From: Glutamicibacter creatinolyticus
GTDB taxonomy: Bacteria; Actinomycetota; Actinomycetes; Actinomycetales; Micrococcaceae
Length of the DNA stretch: 64,000 nt
NCBI RefSeq assembly: GCF_006094275.1
Contig: NZ_CP034412.1
Span: 1,302,001-1,366,000, forward strand
Direction: 5' to 3'
In this document: in pieces, positions 27,266 through 36,428 of the stretch
Layout: each line of letters starts with the position of its first letter
How positions within the stretch are numbered: position 1 is the stretch's first letter
Made by a program: the position numbers and the translations under genes
Notes under the pieces: model-generated
What the model saw: the letters and a program-made list of their open reading frames with translations, nothing else
Database searches by the model: none
What the model was told of the DNA's origin: nothing

Positions 27266-27794
27266 CGCCCGGAATTACCTACACCCGCTTCAAAGCTCAG
27301 CGGTTGGCGCACTCGCGGGGTAGCTCAATGCACTGGGTGGCCTCTCAATGGACCGCGCGCACTGCTGCTCAGCGGGTAACTGGTCCGTGCCCGCAACCAG
27401 TTGCGTAGCGGCATCTGCAAGTGACCAAGTCGCCGGGTGTATTTAGCTTCCAGAGGTTGGCTCATCTCTTGCCTATGTCGATTCGCTGTGCCCGAAAACC
27501 CTGGGCTGAGTGTGGACTACTTGGACTATCTGCGCAGAACGAGTGGTCAATGCCAAGAAATGGCAAACAAGCGCTTCAACTCGGGTGTGAGCTTACGCGT
27601 GAGTACTTCTTAGTTGGTTCATAGAATTTCCACTGTGCAGTGAGCCATGATCCCTAAGGGACGGTGCCGCTGCCTGAATTACAGATGAACACTTGGGGAA
27701 AATCTAGGCAAAATGGGGAGCCGAAGATTCTCGTGAAGCCCGTGCCTGAGCAGCACGTTAAGCCTCGCACAGCACTTCTTCACGGTATCGGCAT
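27266..27794. other. Intergenic region before the phosphoglycosyl transferase
   Basis: AACTGGT (27378-27384) pairs with ACCAGTT (27396-27402), a possible terminator for the LuxR pair. TAGAAT near 27622 is a possible -10. CTTGGGGA appears at 27692-27699 inside a weak AGAT/ATCT stem (27683-27705). An 8-codon ORF (27713-27736) ends in GTGA, overlapping an in-frame GTG of the next gene. No larger gene is supported. Confidence 0.4.
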
Positions 27795-27814
27795 CGCCAA
27801 CAAGGGGGACGGCG
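27795..27814 (+). promoter_or_regulatory. Start-site hairpin with G-rich loop (phosphoglycosyl transferase)
   Basis: CGCC (27795-27798) pairs with GGCG (27811-27814) around AACAAGGGGGAC. The last stem base is the first base of the GTG at 27814, the same geometry as at the SLC13 permease start. This supports 27814 as the real start. Confidence 0.45.
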
Positions 27815-29322
27815 TGTCGCAAGCTTATGAATCCTTAGGGAATCGTGGCCTTGTCGGAAATTGGGGAAACGGTTTAACCGAACTTTCAGGTCACACACTT
27901 AAGGATCAGCAACTCCTGCCTGCCAGCGGCTTCTCGGCCAGCAGGTGGAGACAAAAATACACTCGCATTTTGCTGCTATCCGATATGGCCACCTTGGTGC
28001 TGCTCAGCGGCATCGTGGTGCACCTGTACTCGCTGGCCGCAGGACCAAACTACTGGTTCGCCGGTGCATCGGTGGGCGTCTGGGCGGTATACCTATGGCT
28101 TTCGCGCACCAGGGCCGCGCAGGTAATCGGCGTCGGCGTTCGGGAGTACAAAAGAGTCGTCGACTCCAGCGCACTAGCCGCGGGGACCATGGCGCTAGCC
28201 GTCTTGGTCTTTGACCTTGAGGGAGTGCGCGAACAACTCATTGTCACCTTCCCGGCCGGGATGGCGCTGCTCTTGGCCAGCCGCTGGCTGTGGCGGCGCT
28301 GGTTGCTGGCGAAATCGGAAGCCGGGTACGCGCTGTCCCAGGTCGTTGTGCTCGGCCAGGGTTCCGACGTGGACTACGTCGTCAGGCAGCTGCAGAAGAA
28401 CGCAGGACCGGCCTACAAGATCTGCGGGTTGCTGATTGACGGGGCGGGGGAGGAGCATCGCTATGAGGATTCCGTGCCGACGTTCCAGGGCCTGGAAAAC
28501 CTTGAAGAAGCGGTGCAGCTCGTCGGAGCGGACTCAGTCATCGTTGCCGGCTCGCTGCGCGGCGGGAGCGATGCGCTCAAGGACGTAAGCTGGCGCCTGG
28601 AAAAGACGCGCACCAATGTCATCGTCGTGTCTTCACTGACCAATGTCGCCGGTCCACGCATCAGCATGCGTCCGGTGGAGGGTTTGCCGCTCATGCATGT
28701 GGACGTACCCAGTTTTGCGGGCGGTCACCATGTGGTGAAGCGGGGGATCGACATTGTCCTTTCCGGCCTGGCCCTGGTGCTCTTGGCTCCGCTCTTCTTG
28801 CTCATCGGTCTTTTGGTGCGCAAGGACAGCTCGGGTCCCGCGTTCTTCAGCCAGGAGCGGGTGGGACGCAATGGCCGGACCTTCCGGATGTACAAGTTCC
28901 GCTCGATGGTGGTCAACGCCGAAGCTGAGCTGGAGAAGCTCAAGGAACACAATGAGGGCAGCGGTCCGCTGTTCAAGCTGAAGCAGGATCCCCGGGTGAC
29001 CAAGGTGGGCAGCTGGCTGCGCAAGTACTCGCTGGATGAGTTGCCGCAGATTTACAACGTGTTGCGGGGGGACATGTCCCTGGTTGGGCCCCGACCGCCG
29101 CTGCCCGCCGAAGTAGCCAGTTACGAGGGACATACCGGACGGCGGTTGTTCATCAAGCCCGGCCTAACCGGTCTATGGCAGGTCAATGGGCGCTCCGACC
29201 TGGACTGGGAGGAGAGCGTCAGACTGGATCTCTACTACGTGGAGAACTGGTCGTTGACCGGTGACCTGATGATCATGTGGCGCACCTTCAAGGTCATGGT
29301 GCAGCCGGAGGGCGCCTACTAA
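27814..29322 (+). CDS. Undecaprenyl-phosphate sugar phosphotransferase (WbaP/CpsE type)
   Basis: From GTG 27814 the protein has 502 residues. Four to five membrane segments (from about residue 50) are followed by a CoA-binding-like region and the C-terminal bacterial sugar transferase domain (KRGIDIVLSGLALVLLAPLF, FFSQERVGRNGRTFRMYKFR, SLVGPRPPLP, GLTGLWQVNGRS). It loads the first sugar-phosphate onto the lipid carrier and starts each repeat unit. The frame is open to 27664, so longer starts are possible, but they would place about 95 residues before the first membrane segment. It is monocistronic, with a strong terminator after it. Confidence 0.85.
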   Translation: MSQAYESLGNRGLVGNWGNGLTELSGHTLKDQQLLPASGFSASRWRQKYTRILLLSDMATLVLLSGIVVHLYSLAAGPNYWFAGASVGVWAVYLWLSRTRAAQVIGVGVREYKRVVDSSALAAGTMALAVLVFDLEGVREQLIVTFPAGMALLLASRWLWRRWLLAKSEAGYALSQVVVLGQGSDVDYVVRQLQKNAGPAYKICGLLIDGAGEEHRYEDSVPTFQGLENLEEAVQLVGADSVIVAGSLRGGSDALKDVSWRLEKTRTNVIVVSSLTNVAGPRISMRPVEGLPLMHVDVPSFAGGHHVVKRGIDIVLSGLALVLLAPLFLLIGLLVRKDSSGPAFFSQERVGRNGRTFRMYKFRSMVVNAEAELEKLKEHNEGSGPLFKLKQDPRVTKVGSWLRKYSLDELPQIYNVLRGDMSLVGPRPPLPAEVASYEGHTGRRLFIKPGLTGLWQVNGRSDLDWEESVRLDLYYVENWSLTGDLMIMWRTFKVMVQPEGAY

Positions 29323-29340
29323 ACACGGTTGTCCGTGATT

Positions 29341-29382
29341 ACGGCAAAGGCAGGGCAGCGGAGGCTGCCCTGCCTTTGCCGT
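29341..29382 (+). terminator. Terminator after the phosphoglycosyl transferase
   Basis: A perfect 19-bp stem (29341-29359 with 29364-29382) with a GGAG loop is followed by GTTTTAAA. This is a strong intrinsic terminator. Confidence 0.9.
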
Positions 29383-29978
29383 GTTTTAAAGTAACCACAA
29401 ATGACAGTAGTCGCAGGAACGGTGAGTTGTCATCGGGCCTCGCCTTGGCAATGACAACGCCGCGGAAGCCTTCGGAGCGCTGGACCCGGCGGGCCGGCGG
29501 CAAGCACCAGGGCGGCCACCGGTGATCTACGGGCAGCGGTAGAGCGTGCATGTGGTACGAGCGAGAGTGAACCACTTGTTGCAAAGGTCGGGATTAGGTA
29601 TTGACTACGCGTGTGAGGGCGGTCACCGGTTTGTAGCTTGGATGTAGGCGGAGGGATGGATCTTCCTGCCTGAGCGATCGTGCATGACGTCATGGCCGGG
29701 CTCGGGTGGGAAGTTCAATAATCAGCAGCGTTCCCCAGACGCGATTCATTTCTGCGCCTCATGGACGGGACCGGCGACGAAGACTCCCGGCAATTCGGGA
29801 GCTCATCCCCCCAGCCGTCGTCGGTCCCTTTCCATCGTTGTGTTCTTCGGCGTATTCCGCCAATCCCGGGCGGGACAGGGGCACGCGACTAAGGCCCACC
29901 GCAGGTGCACCGCGTTCCTTCGGGGCGGCCGCGGCAAGCGGGCCGGGAGGAGCGCGGATGCACCGGCACGCCCAGGAG
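29383..29978. other. Intergenic region before the sulfotransferase gene end
   Basis: About 600 bases without a supported gene. A 12-base palindrome CATGACGTCATG lies at 29683-29694. Short open frames here lack ribosome sites and domain features. The stretch could be decayed coding sequence. Confidence 0.4.
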
Positions 29979-30002
29979 CAGGTCCGGGGGCTCCCGGACC
30001 TG
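29979..30002 (-). terminator. Terminator of sulfotransferase 1
   Basis: CAGGTCCGGG (29979-29988) pairs perfectly with CCCGGACCTG (29993-30002) around a 4-base loop, 33 bases beyond the minus-strand stop at 30035. Confidence 0.6.
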
Positions 30003-30034
30003 TCGAAGGCCTGATGGTGTGCTAGATAAGATCC

Positions 30035-31093
30035 CTAGCGCTGGTTGAACCGGTAGAACAAGCGCAGGGGTGCGCTCAGCGTGGTGGCCAGGCGGCGGTC
30101 CAAGTCCTTCATCTGGGTGGTCCATGCATTATCGAACTTCAACTTGATCTGCCCCACCTTGAAACGCATCGGATTCCCGGCCACGGTATGGTGCGCATCG
30201 AGCGTGATGTGCCCGTCGGCAAACTCCGGTACGCGGGCCTGGGTTGGCTCCAAGCCGGCGAAGCGGATGACCTCCTCGAGTGTGCGCGTCGGGTCAGTCA
30301 TGAATTCCTCGTAGTGGACGGTCAGCACCGGAATGCGCAACAGTGTCAGGGCGTGAAACAGCAGGCTGTACGTCGTCCAGTTGAAAATTGAGGCCGGCAC
30401 GGAATAGCGAGGCATGTCTTCGGCGCGACTGCCGGTTTCCGGCCTGGTGACCACCTTTGACCACGAGTAGGCAACGCCGCGTGGATCACGGACAACCAGC
30501 ACACAGCGCAGGTCAATGGGCAGCGAGCGCAGGAAGTACGCGTAGGCCGGGTGTTTGCTGGAATCCACCAGTACCTTGCCGTCGGCCACGGTGTCGGCGG
30601 CACGGTACAGCTTGGACAGGTTTGACAGCAGTCGCTGCCGTGCTTGGCGCCGTTGCCCGAACCCACGCTGCAGGATCAGTTCTGGCAGGAACCGGTTGCG
30701 GATCACCGTCCGCCGGTCGGCTATGGCTTGATCGGTGTCAATCCGCCCCCAGCGGCCATAGGCCTGGACCCCGATCTGCTGCCAGACCGGGCATTCATGG
30801 AAAGGTAGGCCACAACCGCACAGTTCGTTGTCACGCAGGCCGCGTTCCCACAGGTGCAGCAGCTCACCCAGCCCCATGAAGTCTTCACATTGGGCCAGAC
30901 ACCGCTCCAGCAGGGTGGAACCGCTGCGCCCAAAGCCACCGAGCATGACAACGCGTGGTCGGCGTGGTGGCCCGTCGGCCGATTCACGCCGCGCGGGCTG
31001 TGGGTCCGGATCCAGCCCCGCGCCTGTTGCTGGCGCTTCCCCCGATGCGTCCTGCGCTGTTTTAACTTCTTTGATATCCCCCAAGGAATCCAC
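30035..31093 (-). CDS. PAPS-dependent sulfotransferase 1
   Basis: The 352-residue protein has the 5'-phosphosulfate-binding loop VVMLGGFGRSGSTLLERCLA near residue 50 and the 3'-phosphate-binding motif VLVVRDPRGVAYSWSKVV near 205, the two signatures of PAPS sulfotransferases. It likely sulfates a sugar hydroxyl of the exopolysaccharide or its lipid-linked unit. GTG 31093 follows ACGGAGGGCAC. A CCTTGGGGGATATC stretch falls just inside the coding region rather than before it. It is divergent from the Wzz-like gene and shares an upstream region with repeated CGACGCAA sites. Confidence 0.85.
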   Translation of the reverse strand: MDSLGDIKEVKTAQDASGEAPATGAGLDPDPQPARRESADGPPRRPRVVMLGGFGRSGSTLLERCLAQCEDFMGLGELLHLWERGLRDNELCGCGLPFHECPVWQQIGVQAYGRWGRIDTDQAIADRRTVIRNRFLPELILQRGFGQRRQARQRLLSNLSKLYRAADTVADGKVLVDSSKHPAYAYFLRSLPIDLRCVLVVRDPRGVAYSWSKVVTRPETGSRAEDMPRYSVPASIFNWTTYSLLFHALTLLRIPVLTVHYEEFMTDPTRTLEEVIRFAGLEPTQARVPEFADGHITLDAHHTVAGNPMRFKVGQIKLKFDNAWTTQMKDLDRRLATTLSAPLRLFYRFNQR

Positions 31094-31112
31094 GTGCCCT
31101 CCGTTGAGCGTT

Positions 31113-31213
31113 CTGCGTCATAGTCCCCAGACGACGCAAAAGGTGAATAGTTTCAGCTTTGAGTCTGCCATTGCGACGCAACATTTTGTAGAGGAACCGC
31201 CTAAATTGCGTCG
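31113..31213. promoter_or_regulatory. Repeated CGACGCAA sites in a divergent promoter region
   Basis: CGACGCAA occurs at 31132-31139 and 31174-31181 in the same orientation, 42 bp apart (four helical turns), and inverted as TTGCGTCG at 31206-31213. A partial inverted copy (TGCGTC) lies near 31114. The array sits between sulfotransferase 1 (minus) and the Wzz-like gene (plus), where a shared regulator could act. Confidence 0.5.
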
Positions 31214-31290
31214 AAGCGAGGAAATGTTGGCATGCCCCCTGCCCATGTTCGGTGTCTTATGCCACAATTACTCAAATGGGGAAGAATTAT

Positions 31291-31312
31291 CTTGGGGACC
31301 CCAAGCTGGGGG
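31291..31312 (+). promoter_or_regulatory. Leader switch with G-rich motif (Wzz 1)
   Basis: CTTGGGG (31291-31297) pairs perfectly with CCCCAAG (31299-31305) around a single A. The same CCCC can instead pair with GGGG of the ribosome site (31308-31311). The two pairings exclude each other, so this leader can hide or expose the GGGGGA before the ATG at 31318. Confidence 0.5.
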
Positions 31313-31317
31313 AAATT

Positions 31318-32883
31318 ATGTCTTTTGACAATTCACAGGGGAATGAGTTTTTTAAGCGTGCAGTCACCCGCCGTTGGCGGTGGATTGCCTGGTTCAGCAT
31401 TGTGGGGGTGCTGCTGGCCGGAGTCACCTTCATGCTCTCGCCGCGGGAGTACACCTCGACCGCTAACGTGTTCTTGAATCCATTGGTCGGCAGTCCTTTC
31501 TCGCCGACCACGCCTACCTCGCGCACAGAGCAGCTGGCGGCCATGAATACCGAGGCCGGCGTGGTGCTCACCGACGAGGTGCTGGATCAGGCGCTGCAGA
31601 AGGCGGAGATTGCCGGGGCTTCGCGACAGTCCCTGCGTGAACAAACCGTGGCCTCGGTTCCATCGAACTCGCAGGTCATGAACATCAGGTTCACCAGTGC
31701 CGACCCGCAGGAGGCCCAACGCGGGGCCCAGGCCGTCACCGACGCGTTCATGAACTTCCGTTCGGAGCGGGCGCAGAGCGTCATCGATGCGCAGAGCAAA
31801 CTGCTGCAAAGCCGTGAGGAGTCCCTCGCAGGGCTGCTGAAGAGCGCGAACCAGGCCTATGACGCGGCCAAGAAGGCCGGCAGCGACAGTGCCGGGGTCA
31901 TCGAGCTCGAACAGCAGGTGCGGCTCTACGCCCAGGAACTGGCCAACGTGAAGGTGGACCGCACCACCACCGAAACCTCATCCATTGACCCGGGCACCGT
32001 GGTGGGCCCGGCGAACCTGCCGCAGGCGCCGGAGGGGATCAACCCGCTGCTGCTGGCAGCGGCGGTCCTGCTGGGGTTCGTGGCCCTGGGCTTCGTGGCC
32101 ACGCTGATCGTGGAACACGGGGATAAGCGCGTGTGGGACGAGGGCGACTTGGAGCGCCGCCAGGCACCCTCGGTGCTGGCCGTGCTGGGAGATGCACGCG
32201 AGAAGAAGGACAATGCCGCTGAGGGTGTGATTGAAAAGTATCTGCGGGTCACCCCGGTGATCAGCGGGCACGTCAACACTCCTGGGACACTGGCGCTGAT
32301 TGGCAACCAGTCCAGGGAGGAAGTGCACACCATCGCCGCGGGGCTGGCGGCCGCGTTCGCCATGACCGGACGTCGGGTGTGCGTGATTAGCACGACCCGG
32401 TTGCCGGGGGACTCCGAGACGCAGCTGGGCTTCAGCGACGTGTTGGAAGACGGGGTGGCGCTGCGTGAGGCAATCCATGTGAAGAAGTTCGGTGAGGGGC
32501 GTCTGGCGGTCATGTCCGCTGGCACCCAGTCGGAGAAGCTGCCCGGCCTGGTGCAGGCTGATTCGCTGAAGAATCTGATCAACCTGCTGGGAGCGGGCCA
32601 TGACCTGCTGATCTTCGTGGTTCACCAGGGGGCGTCGGCAGTGGCCAGTGCCATTAGCGGGGTCTGTGACCACAGCGTGCTCACGGTCTCCGGGGGCAAG
32701 GACACGGTCACCTCCGTGTTCTCCACCGCCAACTACCTGCAAATGCGCGGTGCCACGATTTCCGGGACGCTGCTCTACTCCTCGGCCTGGGTGCAGGCCA
32801 GCGAGAAGGAGCTGGCCCAGGAGCTGCAGGGCGCGTTCGAACAGCTGCACCACGGCCTGGATCCGCGACGTGTCAGCTCATGA
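31318..32883 (+). CDS. Wzz-like chain-length protein with degenerate BY-kinase-like domain
   Basis: The 521-residue protein has a first membrane segment (about 22-42), an extracytoplasmic coiled region and a second segment (about 245-270). A cytoplasmic alpha/beta domain like that of CpsD/Wzc tyrosine kinases follows. The expected Walker A (GxGKS/T) is replaced by ALIGNQSREEVHTIAAGLA, and no tyrosine cluster is seen at the C-terminus (HHGLDPRRVSS). Kinase activity is therefore unlikely. It would control chain length and export of the polymer. ATG 31318 is chosen over upstream frame starts because GGGGGAAATT precedes it. Confidence 0.75.
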   Translation: MSFDNSQGNEFFKRAVTRRWRWIAWFSIVGVLLAGVTFMLSPREYTSTANVFLNPLVGSPFSPTTPTSRTEQLAAMNTEAGVVLTDEVLDQALQKAEIAGASRQSLREQTVASVPSNSQVMNIRFTSADPQEAQRGAQAVTDAFMNFRSERAQSVIDAQSKLLQSREESLAGLLKSANQAYDAAKKAGSDSAGVIELEQQVRLYAQELANVKVDRTTTETSSIDPGTVVGPANLPQAPEGINPLLLAAAVLLGFVALGFVATLIVEHGDKRVWDEGDLERRQAPSVLAVLGDAREKKDNAAEGVIEKYLRVTPVISGHVNTPGTLALIGNQSREEVHTIAAGLAAAFAMTGRRVCVISTTRLPGDSETQLGFSDVLEDGVALREAIHVKKFGEGRLAVMSAGTQSEKLPGLVQADSLKNLINLLGAGHDLLIFVVHQGASAVASAISGVCDHSVLTVSGGKDTVTSVFSTANYLQMRGATISGTLLYSSAWVQASEKELAQELQGAFEQLHHGLDPRRVSS

Positions 32884-34402
32884 TCCGAAGGCGTCGAAGC
32901 ACACCGCGGTGGAGGGGGAGGACCGCGCCCTAAAGCGGATCGCCCGCAGTGGAGCGGCAAACGTGGGTGCGGCAGCGGTCGGCTCGGCATCGAATTTTCT
33001 GCTGATTGTGCTGATCACCCGCTTCTGGGCATCCGAGGATGCCGGCCTGCTCTTCGCGGCCACCTCTTTCTTCATCATTGCCGTGGCCCTGGCCCACCTC
33101 GGGGCGGACCAGGGCCTGGTGCGCTTCATTGCCTGGAACGTGGGACGCGGCGCCGGGCACAGCAACCGGGCCACCGTGCTGGCCGGCGTGCTGCCATCGT
33201 TGAGCATGACCCTGGTGGTGGCCGTCCTCGGCTACGCGGCTGCGCCCTGGCTGGCCGGGCTGCTCGGCGCGCAGTCCGGTGCCGAAGGCGCCCTGATCAT
33301 CCGGGTGCTGGCGGTGACCCTGCCGTTCGCTGTGCTCTATGAGCAGCTCCTGGCGGTCTGCCGCGGGTATGCGGTCATGAAACCGACCATCGTGTTGGAG
33401 CGGGCCCTGCGCCCAACGTTGCAGATGCTCCTGATTCTCGCGGCCGGTCTGGCCCAGAGCGGGGTGGTCGTCCTGACCCTGGCTTGGACACTGCCCTACG
33501 CGCTGTGCTTCCTGCTGGCTGGCGTGGCCGCCGTGCGCACGCTGCGCCGGCATCGGGATGACTGGCACGGTGCCGGGCCGATCGGGGAGGACCTGCGCTC
33601 GGAGTTCTGGCGCTTCACCGCGCCGCGCGGCCTGGCCCGGATGGCGCAGGTGATGATCCAGCGGGCGGATATCGTGATTGTCACGGTGATGCTCGGACCG
33701 GCTCCGGCTGCCATTTATACCGCCGCCACACGTTTCCTGGTGCTGGGCCAGGTAGCCACCAGTGCCCTGCAGCAGGTGAGCGAACCGCAACTGGCGCGAT
33801 TGCTGGCCCGCAAACGCAAGGACACGGTATCCCTGGTAATCAGGCAAATGACCCTGTGGTCAGTGGCGCTGGTGTGGCCGGTCTACCTGGTCTTCGCGGT
33901 GCATGCCTCCGCCCTGATGGCCCTGGTGTTTGGACCCGGCTATGAGGCCGGTGGGATTGTGCTGCAGCTGTTGGCCACCGCCATGCTGGTGGCTACCGCG
34001 GTCGGTCCGCTGGATGTGCTGCTGCTGATGGCAGGCAGGAGCTCGCTGTCGCTGCTGAACATTTCGGTGGCCCTGGTCGTGGATCTGGCCTTGTGCGTGC
34101 TGCTGATCCCGCAGCTGGGGATCCTTGGGGCGGGAATCGCCTGGGCAGCCGCGATCATCGCCAAGAACCTGCTGTGCCTGTGGCAGGTGCGAAAGCACCT
34201 GGGGATCAGCGTTTTCAGCCGGGAACTGGTAATGTGGCTAATCTCACTATTGGGTCTCTTTGGACTACTGGGACTCCTTGGTAGCCTCCCGCCCGCGCAA
34301 CCCTGGGTGGGGTTGGGCATTTCAGCTTTGACTGGCATTTTCTACCTCGGGTATCTGTGGTCCAAGCGAACCCTCTTGATGCCTAAAAAGGTGGTGGCGT
34401 AG
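32870..34402 (+). CDS. Wzx-type polysaccharide flippase
   Basis: The product (about 510 residues) has roughly 12-14 membrane segments of the MOP/Wzx fold, for example GLLFAATSFFIIAVALAHLG and GLARMAQVMIQRADIVIVTV. It would move lipid-linked repeat units across the membrane. GTG 32870 overlaps the wzz stop by 14 bases. GTG 32909 is another option and the start is uncertain. It shares an operon with the chain-length gene. Confidence 0.8.
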   Translation: MSAHDPKASKHTAVEGEDRALKRIARSGAANVGAAAVGSASNFLLIVLITRFWASEDAGLLFAATSFFIIAVALAHLGADQGLVRFIAWNVGRGAGHSNRATVLAGVLPSLSMTLVVAVLGYAAAPWLAGLLGAQSGAEGALIIRVLAVTLPFAVLYEQLLAVCRGYAVMKPTIVLERALRPTLQMLLILAAGLAQSGVVVLTLAWTLPYALCFLLAGVAAVRTLRRHRDDWHGAGPIGEDLRSEFWRFTAPRGLARMAQVMIQRADIVIVTVMLGPAPAAIYTAATRFLVLGQVATSALQQVSEPQLARLLARKRKDTVSLVIRQMTLWSVALVWPVYLVFAVHASALMALVFGPGYEAGGIVLQLLATAMLVATAVGPLDVLLLMAGRSSLSLLNISVALVVDLALCVLLIPQLGILGAGIAWAAAIIAKNLLCLWQVRKHLGISVFSRELVMWLISLLGLFGLLGLLGSLPPAQPWVGLGISALTGIFYLGYLWSKRTLLMPKKVVA

Positions 34403-34557
34403 GGGGCGAAATCAGCGGGAATCCGGGCTTTTAGCGGCATTTGGACTTTTTATTCAAGAACCTTCAGATTACAGTTTGGTAACGATCAAGCGGATCCCCG
34501 CTGTTGAATCTGCAGGCTGGGTGCAGAGTCACATCCCAACTCTTGGAGACTGAACAT

Positions 34558-36195
34558 ATGGCTGACGCCAAACTATTTTCATTCCCCCGCCGCAAGGGGG
34601 CCAACGTGGCAGCCTGCGCCGTAATGACCGGTGCACTGCTGGCCACGAGCCTTGCTGGCGCCGGTTCGCTAGCTGCACCCGCACAAGCCGCTCCGACCGA
34701 CGGAGCGATTACCGCCGACACCTACAGCGTTTCCACCCGCGCTAATCACAGCAACGGCGATAGCTCGAAGATCGCCGTGGGCGAGAACACCGGCGCCAAC
34801 CGCGAAGCCTTCCTGCGCTTCCATACCGAAACCAAGGTAACCAAGGACTCGCAGGTCGAACTGAAGCTGCACATCAACGGCGGCACTCCTGGCCAGCTGC
34901 GGATTCTGCAGGGCCCTTCGGACTGGTCAGAAGACTCACTGACCGCCTCCAACGCACCGCAGGCCGGTGCTTTGCTCAAGACCGTTTCGGTCAGCGGCAC
35001 GGACCAGACCCTGAGCATTGCGCTGACCGGTTTGGTCTCGGCCGACAACGGCCTGAACATCGTCCTGCAGCGCACCGATGGCGGCATCACCCGCATCGAT
35101 TCGCGTGAGAAGAGTGACGGGCAGGCCCCGGCGGTTGCCATCAGCGGGGAAAACACCCCGGGCACCGGAGGCCCGGAGGAAGTCGAAAAGCCGGGGGACA
35201 ACCAGGGCAATGGCCACGACTCGGTGGAGAACTGCACCGTCTCCGAGATCCTGGTGCCCAGCTGCGGCATCTGGTTCGGGGCAGCGGCCAACCCGCTGAA
35301 GGGCGAATCGTGGGATCAGGCGCTGCTGAACTTTGAGAAGACCTCCGAGCGCAAGATGGACATCGCCCACTACTACAAGCGTGGCCAGTCCGCGATGTTC
35401 CCCAACACGGCCGAACTGAAGCGGCAGGACGAGTCCGGAGCGAACCGGATCCTGTTCTACAACTGGAAGCCCACCGGCATGACCTGGAAGCAGGTTGCCG
35501 AGGGCAAGGCCGACAGCTACCTGAAGTCGCTGGCCCAGCACATGAAGAAGAACGCATCGAAGAAGTTCTTCCTCTCGCTGAACGCGGAGATGGAAGACGA
35601 GGTCAACGAGAACGCTGGCTCGGGGCAGACCGCCAAGGACTACGCGAACTTCTACCGCCATGTGGTGCAGGTGCTGCGCGCGAACGGGGCCGACAACATG
35701 GTCACCGTCATGAATTACACCGGCATCCAGAAGTGGGGCGAGAAGTCCTGGTTCGATCAGCTCTACCCGGGCAACGACGTGGTGGACTGGATTGCCCAGG
35801 ACCCCTACGCCTTCGGCAAGCCGCCGGTGTGGCTGACCGACATGGAGGGTATGGTCAACCGCACCACCAACTCCAAGACCTGGCCCGGCTTCTACAACTG
35901 GGCAGCCTCCAAGTACCCGAGCAAGCCGCAGATGCTGGCCGAGTGGGGCGTGGACGAAGATGGTTCCTACCCGAAGTACAAGAGCGACTTCTGGAAAACC
36001 GCCAACGAGCAGCTCCAGGACCTGCCCAAGCTTAAGGCCCTGGTCTACTGGGACAGCATGGGGTATACCCCCAGTGGTTCCAAGCTCAGCGTGGGCATCA
36101 CCCGCGTTGACTCCAAGCAGGACTCGTTGACCGCCTACCGCAACTTCCTGGACGAGGAGTTCATGAACGCGGCGCGCGAGTCCTACCTGGACTAA
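34558..36195 (+). CDS. Secreted GH26-like glycoside hydrolase with N-terminal DNRLRE-like module
   Basis: The 545-residue protein has a long signal peptide ending near APAQAAP. An Ig/jelly-roll module (about 45-200, FLRFHTETKVTKDSQVELKL) of the DNRLRE type comes next. The catalytic barrel (about 235-545) contains FLSLNAEMEDEVN, whose Glu suits the acid/base, and MLAEWGVDED for the nucleophile Glu, as in GH26 beta-mannanases. It likely cleaves or processes the exopolysaccharide outside the cell. ATG 34558 follows CTTGGAGAC. The G-rich start-site motif is not present here. Confidence 0.75.
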   Translation: MADAKLFSFPRRKGANVAACAVMTGALLATSLAGAGSLAAPAQAAPTDGAITADTYSVSTRANHSNGDSSKIAVGENTGANREAFLRFHTETKVTKDSQVELKLHINGGTPGQLRILQGPSDWSEDSLTASNAPQAGALLKTVSVSGTDQTLSIALTGLVSADNGLNIVLQRTDGGITRIDSREKSDGQAPAVAISGENTPGTGGPEEVEKPGDNQGNGHDSVENCTVSEILVPSCGIWFGAAANPLKGESWDQALLNFEKTSERKMDIAHYYKRGQSAMFPNTAELKRQDESGANRILFYNWKPTGMTWKQVAEGKADSYLKSLAQHMKKNASKKFFLSLNAEMEDEVNENAGSGQTAKDYANFYRHVVQVLRANGADNMVTVMNYTGIQKWGEKSWFDQLYPGNDVVDWIAQDPYAFGKPPVWLTDMEGMVNRTTNSKTWPGFYNWAASKYPSKPQMLAEWGVDEDGSYPKYKSDFWKTANEQLQDLPKLKALVYWDSMGYTPSGSKLSVGITRVDSKQDSLTAYRNFLDEEFMNAARESYLD

Positions 36196-36250
36196 ATTGC
36201 CACACCGCCACCAAGCTGCGGCCGCAAGGACCGCACAGTGGCGGACATGA

Positions 36251-36296
36251 AGGAGTGCCTGGCATGGGGATGAACCTGTGCCGGGCACTCCTTTTT
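36251..36296 (+). terminator. Terminator after the GH26-like gene
   Basis: A 14-base arm (36251-36264) pairs with 36279-36292 with one mismatch and is followed by TTTTT. This is a good intrinsic terminator. Confidence 0.8.
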
Positions 36297-36382
36297 CCTT
36301 GCGCCTGCCTTCCTGCGCAACCTCACCGGTTTTCTGTCCGTAACACTGTTCAGTAGCCAGCACACGGGCTAAGCTCGAGACA

Positions 36383-36425
36383 CCGAGTATTTGGGGATCT
36401 CGGTCCATCAGTCTTTGGGGAGGCT
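36383..36425 (+). promoter_or_regulatory. Two start-site hairpins with G-rich loops (lipoprotein)
   Basis: CCGAG/CTCGG (36383-36403) presents TATTTGGGGAT as its loop. AGTC/GGCT (36410-36425, one G-U pair) presents TTTGGGGA and lies three bases before the TTG at 36429. The same motif is therefore shown twice in one leader. Confidence 0.6.
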
Positions 36426-36428
36426 CAC

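Noticed and set aside
27713-27736. 8-codon ORF overlapping an in-frame GTG of the phosphoglycosyl transferase
   Set aside because: The GTGA overlap is attractive, but the ORF is too short to support, and the start at 27814 fits the start-site hairpin better.
29684-30025. 113-residue open frame in the gap before sulfotransferase 1
   Set aside because: It has no ribosome site, a low-complexity Arg/Pro/Gly-rich product and no domain. It ends inside the hairpin region.
34490-34557. G-loop hairpin before the GH26-like gene
   Set aside because: Only a 4-bp AGTC/GACT stem with CTTGGA in the loop can be drawn. The site is an ordinary GGAG-type ribosome site, so it was left out of the family.
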